DNA of 64,000 nt from Cystobacter fuscus (lineage in GTDB: Bacteria > Myxococcota > Myxococcia > Myxococcales > Myxococcaceae), in NCBI RefSeq assembly GCF_002305875.1, contig NZ_CP022098.1, positions 10,416,001 through 10,480,000 on the forward strand, in the 5' to 3' direction. The notes beneath the pieces are model-generated. The model ran no database searches, had not been told where the DNA came from, and was given only the letters and a program-made list of their open reading frames with translations. The position numbers and the translations under genes are program-made. Below are positions 62,211 to 64,000 of the stretch, piece by piece (within the stretch, counting starts at the first letter, position 1; each line of letters begins with the position of its first letter).

Positions 62211-64000
62211 TCAGGGGGTGGGCGGAATCGGTGGGAGCGGAGGCCCTCCCATCGGAAGCGGAATCATCGGGCCCAGGATCATCAGGGGCGTCGCCTTGAG
62301 CATGTGCATGAGCTTGACGTTGCTGATCAACGTCTGGGCATCGGCCATCATCATGAGCTTGGAGCTGTGCCGCAGCATCGTGCCCGCCGAGCTCTCCAGG
62401 GCCAGCTTCGCATTCTGGGTGAGGTTCATCCCCGCGATGCTCTTGAGCGACATCTTCGCTTCCTGCGTGAGGTTCCTTCCCGCCTTGACGTCGATGGAGC
62501 CCCGCACGTCCAGGGTGAGGTTGCCCCGGACCCGGATGGTGCAGTTGCCCTGGATCTCCGTCACGCTGTCGCGCTCCACGGACACGTTCATGTCCCGGCG
62601 GGCGTGCAGATAGAGCTCCTCCGCGCCCTTCTTGTCCTCGAAACGCAACTCATTGGGCTGTCCCCCGCCGGAGGCATCCCCGCGTACCGTGCTCCGGGTC
62701 TGCCCCGCGGGCAACGGATAGGGCACCACCTGCTCGGCGTTGTAGACGGAGCCGGTGACGATGGGCCGATCCGGATCCCCATCCAGGAAGGTGACCAGCA
62801 CCTCCTGGCCCACGTGTGGCAGGAAGAAGTGGCCCCAGCCCTTGCCCGCCTGGCCCTGCGCCACCCTCATCCAACACGAGCTGCGCTCGTCCTTCTGGCC
62901 CTCCCGATCCCAGTGGAACTGGACCTTCACGCGGCCGAATCGGTCCGTCCAGATCTCCTCGCCCGCCTTGCCCACCACCCGGGCGCTCTGCACGCCGTGG
63001 ACGACTGGCCGCGGCGTCACCCGGGGCGGACGGAAGGGCGTGGCGGCGGGGATGGCCTCGAAGCTGTTGCTATAGGCCCCCACCGTGGCTGAGTGCGACA
63101 CCCAGCACAGCACGTACGCGCCATTGATGTCCTGGCGCTCGTGCTCGGCGAGGGTGAAGCGGTAGCCAGGGATGAACCAGCGCACGTGACCCTGGCCTCG
63201 CAGCGTCCGGGCCTGAGCCTCGTGCGCCTCCAGGCGGATCCGGCCGCGCTGCTCACCCACGTCCCGGCGGGTGAAGGCACCGGGGTATTCGTACTGCTCC
63301 TGGCGCCCCTCCTTGCCCTTCACCTGCGCTTGCAGCCGGGTGGATGGCGTCTCGAAGAAGTAGTCCCCCAGGGCGTAGCGTCCGGGTACCACCTGCTGCT
63401 CCAGCTCGCACCCGGTGATGGCGTCCTCCGTCCGCGCCTCATCCAGGTGCCCCTGGACCTTCGCCGTCCCGGGACCCGGGCAGGGCTCATGGGCCGCCAC
63501 ATCGTCCGCCAGCACCAGCGTGTGCCGGTCCTTCGTGTGCTCGAAGAAGTAGAAGATGCCTTCGTCCTCCATCAGCCGTGAGGCGAAATCGAAGGCGGAC
63601 TCCTGGTGCTGCACGCAGTACTCGCGAGGCGTGTACGTGCGCCGCAACGCCAGCCGGAAGTCGGTGAAGCCTTGCTCCTGGAAGAGCTGCTGGAGGATCT
63701 GCGGCACCGTCAGGTTCTGGAAGATGCGGCTGTCGCGGGTGAGGGTGAGCAGCCAGAACCAGGGGCGCAGCTCGGCGAGGTACCGGGTGAAGTCCCCGAA
63801 AGTGCCGGCCTGGACGAAGCGGGTGATGATGCCGTGGAAGAACCGCTCGCCGCCCGTGCGTTGCGCCAGGGAGATGGCGGCGCCCTTGCCCACCACCCGG
63901 GAGAAGTCCACGTCGAGTCGCTCGGAGTGCAGCTCCAGCGTGAAGTGGAAGGGCCGGGAGAGGGCCTCCTCGCCCTGGAAGCCGTGCAGCAGCAGCACGT
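62211..64000 (-). CDS. vgrG: VgrG (TssI), type VI secretion spike, 5' end beyond the window
   Basis: About 596 visible residues of a VgrG. The gp27-like part has RPFHFTLELHSERLDVDF and SAFDFASRLMEDEGIFYFFEH; the gp5 OB-fold part has FGRVKVQFHWDREGQKDERS and VGQEVLVTFLDGDPDRP, followed by the beta-helix tail. The start lies just outside the window: the frame reaches the edge. The C-terminus ends in a proline-rich extension (PPLPPIPPTP), often where effectors or adaptors dock. The YwqK-like gene follows. Confidence 0.85.
   Translation of the reverse strand, partial: VLLLHGFQGEEALSRPFHFTLELHSERLDVDFSRVVGKGAAISLAQRTGGERFFHGIITRFVQAGTFGDFTRYLAELRPWFWLLTLTRDSRIFQNLTVPQILQQLFQEQGFTDFRLALRRTYTPREYCVQHQESAFDFASRLMEDEGIFYFFEHTKDRHTLVLADDVAAHEPCPGPGTAKVQGHLDEARTEDAITGCELEQQVVPGRYALGDYFFETPSTRLQAQVKGKEGRQEQYEYPGAFTRRDVGEQRGRIRLEAHEAQARTLRGQGHVRWFIPGYRFTLAEHERQDINGAYVLCWVSHSATVGAYSNSFEAIPAATPFRPPRVTPRPVVHGVQSARVVGKAGEEIWTDRFGRVKVQFHWDREGQKDERSSCWMRVAQGQAGKGWGHFFLPHVGQEVLVTFLDGDPDRPIVTGSVYNAEQVVPYPLPAGQTRSTVRGDASGGGQPNELRFEDKKGAEELYLHARRDMNVSVERDSVTEIQGNCTIRVRGNLTLDVRGSIDVKAGRNLTQEAKMSLKSIAGMNLTQNAKLALESSAGTMLRHSSKLMMMADAQTLISNVKLMHMLKATPLMILGPMIPLPMGGPPLPPIPPTP

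Overview
The window looks like chromosomal DNA from a myxobacterium, most likely of the Cystobacterineae (Archangium/Cystobacter/Melittangium-like). The evidence is a very GC-rich sequence with G/C-ending codons, a Pkn-type Ser/Thr kinase, very large secreted or lipoprotein genes, a DUF5953-like gene next to a GGHDPHN/CADK-type toxin lipoprotein, many two-gene overlaps and no long gene-free stretches. I saw no tRNA or rRNA gene, CRISPR array, complete insertion sequence or integrase.

Layout. 0-6.4 kb: the end of a Baeyer-Villiger-type monooxygenase, an SDR, a Coq4-like protein, an SBF/YfeH transporter, two tandem small secreted paralogues, a 57-residue protein and an alpha/beta hydrolase. 6.6-10.9 kb: a ~1000-residue lipoprotein and a Ser/Thr kinase. 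11-13.8 kb: a haem-uptake operon (hmuTUV) behind a Fur-box-like palindrome. 13.8-25.2 kb: housekeeping and signalling genes (PhnD-like, TerB-like, ttcA, rnd, a Cys-rich four-helix protein, a frameshifted DUF2339 membrane protein, a VTE5-VTE6-type kinase fusion, a GH13 glucosidase, a PAS-GAF histidine kinase). 25.3-32.2 kb: a secreted protein, a transmembrane STAND/NACHT-like NTPase with a large exported sensor region, and an M48 protease operon. 32.4-42.2 kb: an MFS efflux pump, Nudix, an HD-domain pair, a radical-SAM/SPASM enzyme with a small putative precursor, an M32 carboxypeptidase, prfC and ridA.

42.2-50.1 kb is the most striking part. A six-gene minus-strand operon encodes a truncated Ada protein, a PRMT7-like arginine methyltransferase (SznE-like), a diiron/cupin enzyme whose metal ligands all match SznF at a constant +5 offset, a Rieske protein, an HSL-type hydrolase and a DMT exporter. 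This is the enzyme set expected for an N-nitrosourea. A protein built from the DNA-methylation-sensing parts of Ada sits at the head of the operon. The interval is bracketed by an 88-bp direct repeat of the 3' end of ridA, as if it were an inserted island.

50.2-64 kb is accessory: a secreted protein with a disrupted C-terminus, a truncated toxin plus a DUF5953-like partner, a 52-bp repeat with 9-bp terminal inverted repeats, two TetR-controlled divergent loci (MpaB-type oxygenase/DoxX and an MBL hydrolase), an MNIO (DUF692) RiPP-type operon with a Cys-repeat lipoprotein precursor, a ricin-type lectin, a YwqK/MORN-like protein and the 3' part of a type VI secretion vgrG.
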